The notes: generated from the letters alone by a model not told the origin. A stretch of 64,000 nucleotides of DNA from B30-G6 sp963701385 (GCA_963701385.1 CAVOZW010000006.1:124001-188000), one strand, 5' to 3'; shown: positions 17,716 to 26,971, counted from the stretch's first letter. Numbers and translations are program-made.

Positions 17716-17803
17716 TAAAATCGTTTCACGATTTTATTGGACACGACTTCGTCGCTTGTTGTTTAATTAATATGCTTTTAAATTCGCTTTGCGAATTTAA
17801 AAG
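17716..17803. repeat. Paired palindromes spanning the paaK to ketopantoate-reductase-like spacer
   Basis: Class A: AAAATCG-TTTCA-CGATTTT (17718-17736) directly after the paaK stop, then GCGACTTCGTCGC-like CGACTTCGTCG. Class B: TTTTAAATTCGC-TTT-GCGAATTTAAAA (17775-17801) immediately before the GGGGGG ribosome site of the next gene. Confidence 0.7.
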
Positions 17804-17815
17804 GGGGGTGTTGAA

Positions 17816-18760
17816 ATGAAAGACAAATCATCATTTAGTCCCCGGAAATTCGCCGTCATCGGCGCAGGTCCCGTGGGTTGCATCGTTGCTGCGTTCCTTG
17901 CAAAAAACGGGTATGATGTCACCCTTTGCGATATTTTGCCGGAGTTGCTGAAACCGGCCCTTGACCCCGGCATCACCATCGAAGGTGCTGAAAACCTCTT
18001 GCAAGCGGTAAGCCGCACCTGCCTGACGGTTGACGAACTGGCAGACCACCTTCCGGAGGTCATTTTCATCACGGTCAAGGCCAATGCGCTGCCGTTGATC
18101 GTATCGGCCATCGAAGGGTTTTATCACGATGGCATGTTTGTTGTCAGTTGGCAAAACGGCATCGACACGGAACTTGAAATCTCCAAGACCCTGGGAGACA
18201 AACCATCCATGCGGGCGGTCGTGAACTATGGATGTGGCCTGAAATCCCCCTGCCACGTCTCCATGCCGTTTCACCACCCCCCGCACTTTATCCAGGAGCT
18301 CAGCCCCGGGTCGAAAGATGCGGCCATAGCCATTGCCAATGCGCTCACGCAGAGCGGTCTTGCGACGGAGCGCACCGACCAGATTAATTCGATGGTTTGG
18401 CGCAAAGGGGTTTTGAACGCCTGCATGAATCCGGTGTGTGCTGTCACAGGGCTCACCATGTCGCAGGCCATGAACGATCCGATCGTCTTCAATATCGTCG
18501 ACAACCTGGTCAAGGAATGCATCAAGGTAGCCAGGGCCAATGAAATCAACCTGGGGTGGGACTTCTACCCCAATGCCATTGCTTACATGCGCAATGCCGG
18601 CAATCACAAACCTTCCATGCTGATGGATATCGAAAATAAACGGCGCACGGAGATCGACTATATCAATGGGAAATTCGTCGAATATGGCCAGCGAGCAGGG
18701 ATTGACACACCCTTCAACATCACCCTGCGCTCTCTGGTTAAAGGGCTAGAATCCAAGTAA
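17816..18760 (+). CDS. 2-dehydropantoate 2-reductase (ketopantoate reductase) family protein
   Basis: This 314-residue protein has an N-terminal Rossmann fold 'VIGAGPVGCIVAAFLAKNGY', the conserved 'ITVKAN' lysine segment and 'WRKGVLNACMNPVCAVTG', where family members carry the catalytic Lys and substrate Asn. PanE makes pantoate, but family members in catabolic loci reduce other 2-oxo acids. The stop codon overlaps the next ATG by one base (TAATG), tying expression to the BadG-type activator. With an aryl-pyruvate oxidoreductase upstream and a possible 2-hydroxyacyl-CoA dehydratase downstream, reduction of a 2-oxo acid to a 2-hydroxy acid is an attractive but unproven role. Confidence 0.75.
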   Translation: MKDKSSFSPRKFAVIGAGPVGCIVAAFLAKNGYDVTLCDILPELLKPALDPGITIEGAENLLQAVSRTCLTVDELADHLPEVIFITVKANALPLIVSAIEGFYHDGMFVVSWQNGIDTELEISKTLGDKPSMRAVVNYGCGLKSPCHVSMPFHHPPHFIQELSPGSKDAAIAIANALTQSGLATERTDQINSMVWRKGVLNACMNPVCAVTGLTMSQAMNDPIVFNIVDNLVKECIKVARANEINLGWDFYPNAIAYMRNAGNHKPSMLMDIENKRRTEIDYINGKFVEYGQRAGIDTPFNITLRSLVKGLESK

Positions 18761-19575
18761 TGGCGTCATCGAAACCCATCTACGTCGGCGTCGATGTGGG
18801 GGCATCCCGGACCAAACTGGCGATTATGGATTCAGGCCATCGCCTTCTGGGCCATGCCGTTCAGAAGTCGGGAACCGATTTTTCCGCGACCGCCGACCAG
18901 TGCCTCGAAATATCTCTTAAAATGGCCGGCCGCACCCGTTCCGATATTCTGCGCGTGGTCTCGACGGGCTATGGTCGTAAGAATGTCACCTACGCCGACG
19001 AAACCAAGACCGAAATCGGCTGCCACGCAAAGGGATGCTTTCTCTATTTCCCATTTGCCATCACCATCATCGACATCGGCGGACAGGACAACAAGATCAT
19101 CAAGCTGGATGACAAAGGCCGCAGAACCGGTTTTAAGATGAACCGGAAATGTGCCGCTGGAACCGGCGCTTTTCTGGAAGAAATGTCACCGCGACTGGAC
19201 ATCCCCCTGGAAGAAATGGATGGGCTGGCCAGGCAATCCAATAATATGGTGAAGCTGGGTAGCTTCTGTACCGTTTTTTCGGGCACGGAGGTACTTGAAA
19301 ATATCCGTCGTGGCAAAAAAGTCAGCGATATCATCAAGGGTCTGTTTTACTCGGTCATTAAACGCGTCATCGAAATGGATGCCTTTACGGATACCGTGGT
19401 GATGACCGGCGGCGTGGTGGCTCATAACCCTTATCTCGTAACCATGACCGAAGAAATCATCAAGCGGCAGATTCTCGTGCCCGAGTTTCCCCAGTTGACC
19501 GGCGCCATCGGGGCGGCGTTGTATGCACAACAAGGGTTCGAGGGTTCGAGGGTTCAAGGGTCCGAGGGTGGTTGA
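18760..19575 (+). CDS. BadG/BcrA/HgdC-type ATPase activator with repeat-derived C-terminus
   Basis: This 271-residue ASKHA ATPase has 'GVDVGASRTKLAI' (phosphate 1), 'IIDIGGQDNK' (phosphate 2) and 'VVMTGGVVAHNP'. The two cysteines of the [4Fe-4S] cluster bridging the homodimer are in 'RKCAAGTGAFLEE' and 'LGSFCTVFSGTEV'. Such proteins couple ATP hydrolysis to low-potential electron transfer into 2-hydroxyacyl-CoA dehydratases, benzoyl-CoA reductases or double-cubane-cluster proteins. The presumed partner is the next gene. The last 14 residues (QGFEGSRVQGSEGG) come from a period-8 GGTTCGAG repeat and are not part of the family domain. Confidence 0.85.
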   Translation: MASSKPIYVGVDVGASRTKLAIMDSGHRLLGHAVQKSGTDFSATADQCLEISLKMAGRTRSDILRVVSTGYGRKNVTYADETKTEIGCHAKGCFLYFPFAITIIDIGGQDNKIIKLDDKGRRTGFKMNRKCAAGTGAFLEEMSPRLDIPLEEMDGLARQSNNMVKLGSFCTVFSGTEVLENIRRGKKVSDIIKGLFYSVIKRVIEMDAFTDTVVMTGGVVAHNPYLVTMTEEIIKRQILVPEFPQLTGAIGAALYAQQGFEGSRVQGSEGG

Positions 19576-19760
19576 CAGTTATCAGCGGACAGCAGCATCC
19601 TAGCAGCATAGCCTCCAAGCATTTAAAGGGTTGGAGGGTGGCTGACAGCTACCAACTGATAGCACCTAACAGCCTACAGTCTAAAATGCTAAAGGGCTAT
19701 CAATGGTCCAAACCCAACAAACCCAACGAACTCAATGAACCCAATAAACCATTATGAGGT
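19530..19760. repeat. Mixed tandem repeats (GGTTCGAG, CTAACAGC and AACCCAACA families)
   Basis: Period-8 GGTTCGAG units cross the end of the activator gene. CTAACAGC-type units follow near 19665, and period-9 AACCCAACA/AACCCAATG units run to about 19752, just before the next SD (TGAGGTAAACC). Confidence 0.75.
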
Positions 19761-19766
19761 AAACCA

Positions 19767-21014
19767 ATGAACGACGAAAAAAAGATCACGATTCGACGAT
19801 TGAACACGGCCAGGGACATGGGAAAATTCATGGCGGATTATTACTATGAATTGGATGGCGCCTCAAAAAGCGGTAAGCAAAAAATTGCCTGGTGCACCAG
19901 CGTGGGACCCGCGGAAATTCTCAGGGGAATGGGTTTTCTGACCTATTTTCCGGAAACCCATTCGGCCATGCTCGGCACAACCCGCATGGCGGTGGATCTG
20001 ATACCCAAGGCCAATGCCATGGGATATTCTCCGGAAATATGCTCTTACCTCACCGCCGACATAGGCGCCTTCGTGGAAGGGGTCTCGCCTTTATCCCGGG
20101 CATTCAAGGGTATTGAAGGTGTTCCCAAACCGGATGTTTTGGTGTTCAACACCAACCAGTGCCGGGATGTGCAGGATTGGTTTGCCTGGTATGGTGAAAA
20201 ATTCAATGTGCCGGTTGTGGGCGTCCACACGTACCGGGGCGTAAAGGACGTCACCCCTTCACACATAACGTCCATCGCCAGGCAGATGGAAAACATTGTC
20301 GAACCTCTGGAAAAAGTTGCCGGGCGCAAACTCGATATGGATGAATTCAAGCACGCCGTTATGTTGTCCAGAGAGTGCTCGGACCTGTGGGAAAAATGCC
20401 TTGCAGCAGCCGCGGCAAAGCCCTCTCCGATCTCTTTTTTCGATGCCACGACCCTCATGGGCCCGGCCGTCGTCGGTCGCGGAACCCAGAAGGCCATCGA
20501 TGCATACACCCTGCTCCTGGAAGAGCTGGAAGAACGCGTCGCCCAAGGCGTCGGCACCATCGATCATGAGCAGCACCGCATTTACTGGGAAGGTATGCCG
20601 GTTTGGGGTCGTCTGAGCATGCACTCCAAACTGTTTGCCGCCCTCAATGCCAATGTCATTGCATCTACCTACTGTAGCTCCTGGATTTTTTCGGCTCTCG
20701 ACCCGGATGATCCCTTCAACAGCATGGCCAGGGCCTACACCGAGCTCTTTATCGTCAGATCCGACGAATACAAAGAGCAGTACATCAAGAACAAGCTCGA
20801 TTTTTTCAATATCGACGGGGTGGTCTATCACGATGCCAAGACCTGCCCCAACAATTCCAACTGCCGCTATGGCATGCCGCAACGCCTCGAAAACGAGACC
20901 CACATACCGAGTCTCACAATCAACGGCGACTTGAACGATCTACGCCTCCTGTCCGATGAACAGACCAAGACCAATGTGGAAGCTTTTATGGAACAGTTGG
21001 AGGAGAATAGTTGA
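19767..21014 (+). CDS. 2-hydroxyacyl-CoA dehydratase/benzoyl-CoA reductase family protein (HgdB/BcrB-like)
   Basis: This 415-residue protein carries the cysteine-containing segments of the family: 'AWCTSVGPAEILRGMG', 'SPEICSYLTADIG', 'NTNQCRDVQDWF', 'STYCSSWIF' and 'KTCPNNSNCRYGMPQR', ending with 'INGDLNDLRLLSDEQ'. Those cysteines would hold low-potential Fe-S clusters reduced by the upstream activator. Family outcomes include benzoyl-CoA ring reduction, 2-hydroxyacyl-CoA dehydration and double-cubane-cluster reductases. Classical dehydratases and BcrABCD reductases need a second related subunit, which is absent here, so a one-subunit YjiM or double-cubane-type enzyme should be considered. 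The frame is intact. Confidence 0.82.
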   Translation: MNDEKKITIRRLNTARDMGKFMADYYYELDGASKSGKQKIAWCTSVGPAEILRGMGFLTYFPETHSAMLGTTRMAVDLIPKANAMGYSPEICSYLTADIGAFVEGVSPLSRAFKGIEGVPKPDVLVFNTNQCRDVQDWFAWYGEKFNVPVVGVHTYRGVKDVTPSHITSIARQMENIVEPLEKVAGRKLDMDEFKHAVMLSRECSDLWEKCLAAAAAKPSPISFFDATTLMGPAVVGRGTQKAIDAYTLLLEELEERVAQGVGTIDHEQHRIYWEGMPVWGRLSMHSKLFAALNANVIASTYCSSWIFSALDPDDPFNSMARAYTELFIVRSDEYKEQYIKNKLDFFNIDGVVYHDAKTCPNNSNCRYGMPQRLENETHIPSLTINGDLNDLRLLSDEQTKTNVEAFMEQLEENS

Positions 21015-21063
21015 TCCAAGGAATCAAGGGCAATGGCTAAAATATGGTAAAACGCGGGGAAAC

Positions 21064-21203
21064 GAATAAACATCGAACATCCAACGTCCAACATCGAATT
21101 TTCAATGAACAGATATAGAAACAGGGCTAGCGCCCGGGTTTTTTCATTCATCATTCATCATTGAACGTTCGACGTTCGATGTTCGATGTTGGACGTTCAT
21201 CTT
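21064..21203. repeat. Inverted element with period-7 arms (AACATCC family), copy 2
   Basis: The arms match the element at 16242-16378, including 'CATCGAACATCCAACGTCCA' on the left and the complementary GATGTTGGACGTT on the right. The centre differs and contains CCCGGGTTTTTTC. The element lies between the HgdB-like gene and the ADP-forming synthetase. Confidence 0.8.
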
Positions 21204-21239
21204 TTTAATTCATCATAAAAGTAGGATAGGAGAATTGGC

Positions 21240-23320
21240 ATGTTAGACACACTATTTCAGACCCAAATCCGTCGCCGTCATCGGCGCATCCACCAAAGAA
21301 CTGTCCATCGGCAATCGTGTCATCCGAAACCTGGTGGATTTTGGTTTCAAGGGACCCATTTTCCCTATCAACCCCAAAGCGGATGAGGTGAGAGGCATCA
21401 AGGCCTACAAGTCGATACTGGATGCCGCTGACAATATCGACGTGGTCCACATGGTCATTCCAGCCAAATTCGTGCCCATGGCAGTCGAAGACTGCGGCAA
21501 AAAAGGCGTCAAAAACATCATTATCAATTCAGGCGGCTTTTCCGAAATCGGCCCCGAAGGCGCGGTCTATGAAAAAGCCTTTCTCGAGAAGGCCAGGCAA
21601 TTCAACATTCGCGTGCTGGGCCCCAACTGCCAGGGAATCATCAATACGGATCCCGAGGTAAGGGCTTACTGTAATTTTACGTTTACCAAACCGGATATCG
21701 GGCACATCTCTATCGTGGCGCTCAGTGGCGGCGTCGCAGAAGTGATCCACCAGGGATTTTCCGCCATGGGCGTTGGCACACGTATCTATGCCTCAAACGG
21801 CAATGCCTGTGACATCACGATTCCGGAAATCATTCAATACCTCGGCGATGACGATGGTACGCGGGTTATCGTCACCTATGTCGAAGGGTTGAGGGATCCG
21901 GCGACTTTCATGAAGGTCGCCCGCGAGGTTGCAGCGAAAAAGCCGATCCTGGCCATGAAGGCCGGCCGAACCAAGCAGGGCGCCAAAGCGGCAGCATCTC
22001 ACACCGGTGGTCTTGCCAAGGAGGATCTTGCAACAGATCTGATTTTCAAAAAGGCGGGCGTACTGACGTTCATGGACGAGGGGGAGTTGATCCAGGCTGC
22101 AGCGGCGTTTGCATCCCAGCCCATACCCAAAGGCAATCGCGTGGGCATCATCACCAATACGGGGGGCCCTGCGGTCATAGCCACCGACATCCTCGTGGGT
22201 GCCGGCGCCGAGATTCCCCCGCTGCCGCAGAAAACGGAAACCCTACTTAAAGGCAGCCTTTTCCCGGAAGCATCCATCAACAACCCGGTGGATGTTCTGG
22301 CCACGGGAAATGCCGCTCATTACCGAACCTGCATGGATGCCATGATGGCAGACGATACCTTCGATGCCCTGTACATTAATTTTGTGACGCCTTTTTTTGT
22401 CGATACGGACAGCATCGCCAAGGAGATTGCCGCGGTCAATCAGCTGGGAATCAAGCCCTTGGTCTGCAATTTAATGACCGACAAACAACAGTGGGTGACA
22501 ACGACCCAAATCCTTATGCAGGCACAGGTTCCGACCTACGCCCTGCCCGGAGAGGCCGCACGCGCCATGACGGCACTGGTGCGCTACCAGGGCATTCGTT
22601 CCCGCGACATCGGAGACCCCAAGGTGTTCGACGACGTTGAAACGGACAAGGTCAGTGACATTCTCACCCGGGCCAAAGAGGCCAAGCGCGCCTTCTTGCC
22701 GGCTGCGGATGTTTACGACATTCTGGGGGCCTATGGCATTCCCACGGCAAAATGGTCCCTGGTGACCACCGCCGAACAAGGCTGTGTCCGCAGCCGACGC
22801 CCTGGGTTATCCGGTTGTTGTCAAGGCGGACGCCGCTTCCATCGTGCACAAAAGCGACCTGGACGCTGTGGCCCTGAATCTTAAAAATGCCGCTGACGTT
22901 CAAAAGACCATCAAGGAAATGCGTGCGCGTCTGGAAGCCGACGACCTCGCCTTCCTGGTCCAGAAATATCTTCCCGGGGGATTGGAAGTTATTCTGGGAG
23001 CCAGGGCTGAACCGGGTCTGGGCCATTTGGTCATGTTCGGGATGGGGGGTATCTACGTTGAAGTACTCAAGGATGTGGTGTTCAACCTGACGCCGGTAAC
23101 CGCCTTCGAGGCAAACGAAATGCTCGACGCCATTCAGTTGTCCCCTATTCTCAAGGGCGTTCGCGGACAAAAAGGTGTCCATCGAAAGGGCATCATGGAC
23201 ATCATCCAACGGCTGTCCCAGCTGGTCTCGGACCATCCCACGATCCAGGAACTGGATCTGAACCCCACCCTGGCGTTCCAAGACCGCGTGGTGGTGGTGG
23301 ATGGACGAATTAGTATCTAA
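21240..23320 (+). CDS. ADP-forming acyl-CoA synthetase, alpha-beta fusion (two frameshifts)
   Basis: The start at ATG 21240 is set by AGGATAGGAG. The first 8 residues are in one frame, then 'PKSVAVIGAST' continues in another (break near 21262), and a second break lies near 22785. Repaired, it is about 693 residues: a CoA-binding domain, a ligase-CoA domain with phosphohistidine-type region ('AASHTGGLAKEDL'), and a C-terminal ATP-grasp domain ('DALGYPVVVKADAASIVHKS', 'ELDLNPTLAF'). Such enzymes interconvert acyl-CoA and free acid with ADP/ATP. In this operon it could conserve energy as ATP from an aryl- or acyl-CoA product, or activate an aromatic acid. Confidence 0.85.
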
Positions 23321-23324
23321 TTTT

Positions 23325-23600
23325 TAATTTTGAATGTTTAATTTTGAATTACTCAGTTCATAGCTCATAGTCGTAGGTACTGAGGATATGCTGGGAAGCG
23401 AGGATGCTGGGAGCATGAACTGTGAAGCAGCTATGAGCTATCACCTATGAGCTATGAGCTGTTATCAGCATCCCAGCGTCAAGCATCAAAAAAAACCCAA
23501 TAAACCCAATGAACTCAACAAACCCAATGAACTCAACGAACCCAACAAACCCAATGAACCCAACAAACCCAATGAACCCAACGAACTCAACAAACCCTAA
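23325..23600 (+). repeat. Composite tandem-repeat block (7, 7, 8, 7 and 9-bp families)
   Basis: In order: TTTTGAA-type heptamers, AGCTCAT heptamers, GCTGGGAA octamers, AGCTATG heptamers, the linker CATCCCAGCGTCAAGCATCA, then (AACCCAATG)n nonamers to within 15 bp of the next gene's SD. The same order recurs at 35280-35600 and, inverted, at 42415-42640. Confidence 0.85.
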
Positions 23601-23613
23601 GAGAGGAAAGCGT

Positions 23614-25164
23614 ATGACCGCCTGGATGAATTTGGGTCAGCAGCTGAAAATGAATGCTTCCAAGTACCCCCATACCATAGCGCTGGCAGACAAAGACCGT
23701 AAATTCACCTACCCCGAGACCAACCAGCGGGTCAATAAATTGTGTCATAGCCTGCTGTCATTGGGATTAAGCAAGGGTGACAAGGTGGCGGTGTTCATGG
23801 AAAACTGCATCGAGATCGTGGAAATATTTCTGGCCACAGCCAAAACCGGCCTGGTGATCGTTCCGATCAATTTTCGACTCGTGGGAAGAGAGGTTTCCTA
23901 CATCGTCGACAACTCGGATGCAAAAGCCTTCATTGTGCATGACGAGTTCACGCCCATGCTGGATGAGATCAAGGCGGAACTCGAGAATATCGCGCCCGAC
24001 AACTATATCGTCGTCGGCGAAGCCCGCGACGGCTATCGGGCCTATGAGTCTTTCATTGAAAAAAGCCCCCATCACGAACCCCAATGCCCTGTGGCACCCC
24101 AAGACACCTGGATCCTGATTTACACCTCCGGGACAACCGGGAAACCAAAGGGTGTCGTTCGTTCGCACGAATCTCACATTGCCTTTTACCTGATCAACGG
24201 CATCGACTTCGGATTCAACGAGCACGACGTGTGCTTGAACGTCATGCCTTTGTGTCACATCAACTCGACCTTTTTTACGTTCACGTTCACTTATATCGGA
24301 GCGACGGTCTATATTCATCCGGCGCGTTCGTTCCAACCCGAACAAATTCTCGACATTATCCAGAAACAAAAAATCACCTTTATTTCGCTGATCCCGACCC
24401 ACTACAACCTGATTCTGAATAGTTCGCAAAAAGCCAAAAATTACGATGTCAGCTCCATTCGAAAACTGCTCTGCTCCTCCGCGCCGGTTCATAAAAAAAT
24501 GAAACTGGACATCATGGGTTTTTTCCCGGGCGTGCAGCTCTATGAGGGATATGGTTCCACAGAGGCCGGCATCGTCACGGTTCTGAAACCTGAGGATCAA
24601 CTTCGAAAGTTAGGCTCCATCGGAAAAGAGTCCCTGGGAACCGATTTTATCAAGCTCCTTGATGAAGACGGTCAGGACGTCGCCCCTGGTGAGGTGGGCG
24701 AATTGTATTCCCGGGGGCCCATGCTGTTTGACGAATATTACAAATTACCCGATAAAACAGCACAAGCCTTTCAGGGAGAATGGTTCAGCGCCGGTGACAT
24801 GGCCCGCAAAGATGAAGACGGCTTTTACCAGATCGTCGACAGAAAGGACAACCTGATCATCACCGGGGGAGAAAATGTCTATCCCAGTGAAATCGAAGAA
24901 GTTGTTGGTAGCAACGATTGCGTGTTCGACTGTGCCGTTATCGGCATACCGGATGACAAATGGGGCGAAAAAGTCGTCGCTGTGGTCATTCCCAAGGGTA
25001 ACGAGACGGTCGAAATTACCGAAAAAATGATCGCGGATTGCTGCAAACAACAGATGGCGGGTTACAAACGACCCAAAGAAATCCTGTTCATAAAGGAAGA
25101 AGACATGCCGCGTACGCCCACGGGGAAGATCCTGCACAGGAAATTGCGGGAGAAATTTAAATAA
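23614..25164 (+). CDS. AMP-forming acyl-CoA synthetase
   Basis: The frame is open upstream through the nonamer repeat, but ATG 23614 is preferred: it has GAGAGGAAAGCG and homology starts there. The 516-residue protein has the adenylation motif 'LIYTSGTTGKPKGVVRSH', 'LYEGYGSTEAGI', 'YQIVDRKDNLIITGGENVYP' and the adenylating lysine region 'PRTPTGKILHRKLREKF'. It belongs to the fatty-acid/crotonobetaine (CaiC)-like branch, so the substrate could be an aromatic, cyclic or fatty acid. The final lysine in PTGK is the residue targeted by AcuA/Pat acetyltransferases, which is relevant because an AcuA homologue is encoded at 4.3-5.1 kb. Confidence 0.85.
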   Translation: MTAWMNLGQQLKMNASKYPHTIALADKDRKFTYPETNQRVNKLCHSLLSLGLSKGDKVAVFMENCIEIVEIFLATAKTGLVIVPINFRLVGREVSYIVDNSDAKAFIVHDEFTPMLDEIKAELENIAPDNYIVVGEARDGYRAYESFIEKSPHHEPQCPVAPQDTWILIYTSGTTGKPKGVVRSHESHIAFYLINGIDFGFNEHDVCLNVMPLCHINSTFFTFTFTYIGATVYIHPARSFQPEQILDIIQKQKITFISLIPTHYNLILNSSQKAKNYDVSSIRKLLCSSAPVHKKMKLDIMGFFPGVQLYEGYGSTEAGIVTVLKPEDQLRKLGSIGKESLGTDFIKLLDEDGQDVAPGEVGELYSRGPMLFDEYYKLPDKTAQAFQGEWFSAGDMARKDEDGFYQIVDRKDNLIITGGENVYPSEIEEVVGSNDCVFDCAVIGIPDDKWGEKVVAVVIPKGNETVEITEKMIADCCKQQMAGYKRPKEILFIKEEDMPRTPTGKILHRKLREKFK

Positions 25165-25221
25165 ATTTGAAATAGATTTTAGGTGTCAGACTATTAGACT
25201 ATTAGGCTGTTAGAGATAGAA

Positions 25222-25558
25222 TTGCGAAATCACAAAAACTTAGGGCATTTGAACTTGCGGACGAAATCGCGCTGATTACCTATCGAATGACAAAGGATTT
25301 TCCAAGAAGAGGTCTATGGTTTGTTCCCAAATGAGAGAGCGCGGTATCGATTCCTCAAACATCGTGAAGGTGTGCCGTGAAAGTCAGGTTGAATACTTCG
25401 TTTTCTGGAAATTGCTTTAGTTCCTAAGGGAGTTACATTATCAATTCGTTGGCCCAACGTTTGGGGTATGTGGACTCGATTGATTCAGAATGTCGACTAA
25501 AATTGTGGAGACCGAAAAAGTCTTAGCTGCGCTGCTGAGATCTATGCGCAAAACCTAA
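25222..25558 (+). pseudogene. Degenerate four-helix-bundle (23S rRNA intervening-sequence type) protein
   Basis: No single frame is open, but the pieces of one protein appear in order in changing frames. They are 'LRAFELADEIALITYRMTKD', 'FPRRGLWFVPK', 'QMRERGIDSSNIVKVCRESQ', 'VEYFVFWKLL', 'AQRLGYVDSIDSECRLK' and 'IVETEKVLAALLRSMRK' before a stop at 25556. This matches the four-helix-bundle (S23/IVP) family: RAxELADEIALxTYRxTKxFP, QMRRAxxSIxSNIxEG and the C-terminal helix. At least three frame changes in 340 bp exceed the background error density here, so a decaying gene is likely. Period-8 repeats flank both ends. Confidence 0.7.
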
Positions 25559-25658
25559 CAGTCTAATAGCCTAACAGCCTAACAACCTCTTAAACAGCTG
25601 TACATAAATTACCATAATTAACAAATTAACTACAATATTATCTAAGGAGGAGATCACA

Positions 25659-26850
25659 ATGCTTAACAAAAGCCTTTATCCCCTACGGCGGCTACTACAG
25701 CTCACCTTTTTGCCGCTGGCAAGGAAGCATGCAGAACGAAAATTCTATTGAACTTGGCGCTGAAACGTCTAAGCGGTGGCTTGCCGAAAAAGGATTTGAT
25801 GCCGGTATGTTCGACTATCTTTTTCTCGGTATCACCATCAGTCAGATCCATCAGTTCTACGCAGCGCCCTGGGCCGCCGCCTTGATGGGGGCCGGTCATA
25901 TACCGGGGTTCACTTTGAGTCAGGCCTGCACCACCGGAACCACCTGTGTCTTTCAGGCCGCCGTTGGGGTGGAAACAGGGCTTTACCAAAATGCTTACGT
26001 CCTGACCACGGACCGCACCTCCAACGGACCGCATACGATTTGGCCCAACCCCAAGGGACCCGGTGGTGAGGTCATTTCGGAAAACTGGCTCATGGACAAC
26101 TTCAACGCCGACCCCAATGTGGGTCTTCGAATGGTAGAAACTGCGGAAAATGTCGCCAAGGAAGAAGGTATCACAAAGGAGGCCTGTGATGCCGCGGCTT
26201 TGAAACGTTACCAACAATATCTCATGGCACTGGAAAACGAACGCGCGTTTCAGAAAAAATACATGTTTTCTGCCGAAATCAAGCTGTCCAAAAAAAAGAG
26301 CATCCTTGTCGAAGAAGACGAAGGCATTACACCTGCTACCGCTGAAGGCCTGGCCGGTCTCAGACCCTTGATACCCGGCGGTGTTCTCAGTTTTGGGGCT
26401 CAAACCCATCCAGCGGATGGCAACGCGAGCATGATTGTCACCACCAAAGAAAAGGCCCAAGCGTTGAGTGCCGATCCTTCCATGCCGATTCAAGTTCTGG
26501 CCTATGGTTTTGCCAGGGAGAAAAAAGGTTACATGGCCGCGGCGCCGGTTCCGGCAACCAAAATGGCCTTGGCCAATGCAGGACTCACTATCGGCGACAT
26601 GAAGGTCATCAAATCACACAACCCGTTTATCGTGAATGACCTCAATTTCGCCAAACAGTTCAATATCGATGTCAATGAGATGAACAATTATGGCTGTTCC
26701 ATGATCTACGGCCATCCCCAGGGCTCCACGGCAACGCGTCTGATAATTGAAGGCATCGAAGAAACCGTCATGAAGGGCGGCGGTTATTTTCTCTGGACCG
26801 GCTGCGCGGCGGGTGATAGCGGGGCGTCACTGATACTCAAAATCGGATAA
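25659..26850 (+). CDS. Thiolase family acyltransferase (frameshift in N-terminus)
   Basis: The start ATG 25659 follows AAGGAGGAGATC. After six codons the frame must shift at an A-run (25664-25668) to read 'FIPYGGYYSSPFCRWQGSMQ' and continue, a likely homopolymer error. The protein of about 397 residues has the nucleophile in 'LSQACTTGTTCVFQAA', a His in 'IKSHNPFIVND', 'YGHPQGSTATRLI' instead of the usual GHPIGATG, and a terminal 'WTGCAAGDSGASLIL' cysteine. It would cleave or form a 3-oxoacyl-CoA, closing a beta-oxidation-like series with the synthetases upstream. A strong terminator follows, ending this catabolic stretch. Confidence 0.82.
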
Positions 26851-26896
26851 ATTCGTTGCACGAATTTATTGGACGCGACTGCGTCGCTGTTTTTAA
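26847..26896 (+). repeat. Class A palindrome pair after the thiolase
   Basis: ATAAATTCG-TTGCA-CGAATTTAT overlaps the TAA stop, followed by GCGACTGCGTCGC. The same plan is seen at 5883 and 17716. Confidence 0.65.
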
Positions 26897-26908
26897 CACC
26901 CTGAACGC

Positions 26909-26953
26909 AAGAAGGATCTTCTCCAATTGATTTGGAGGAAGATCCTTCTTTAT
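26909..26953 (+). terminator. Rho-independent terminator after the thiolase
   Basis: A long stem pairs AAGAAGGATCTTC-TCCAA with TTGGA-GGAAGATCCTTCTT around an ATTGATT-type loop, ending in a short T tract. Confidence 0.75.
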
Positions 26954-26971
26954 TGGACGGTTTTGTAAAAT

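Noticed and set aside
23355..23475. Possible CRISPR array in the regularly repeated AGCTATG and AACCCAATG blocks
   Set aside because: The repeats are contiguous 7- to 9-bp units without unique spacers, and no cas gene is present.
25165..25658. Possible structured RNA gene in the gap before the thiolase
   Set aside because: The conserved content is explained by fragments of a four-helix-bundle protein in changing frames rather than by RNA stems.
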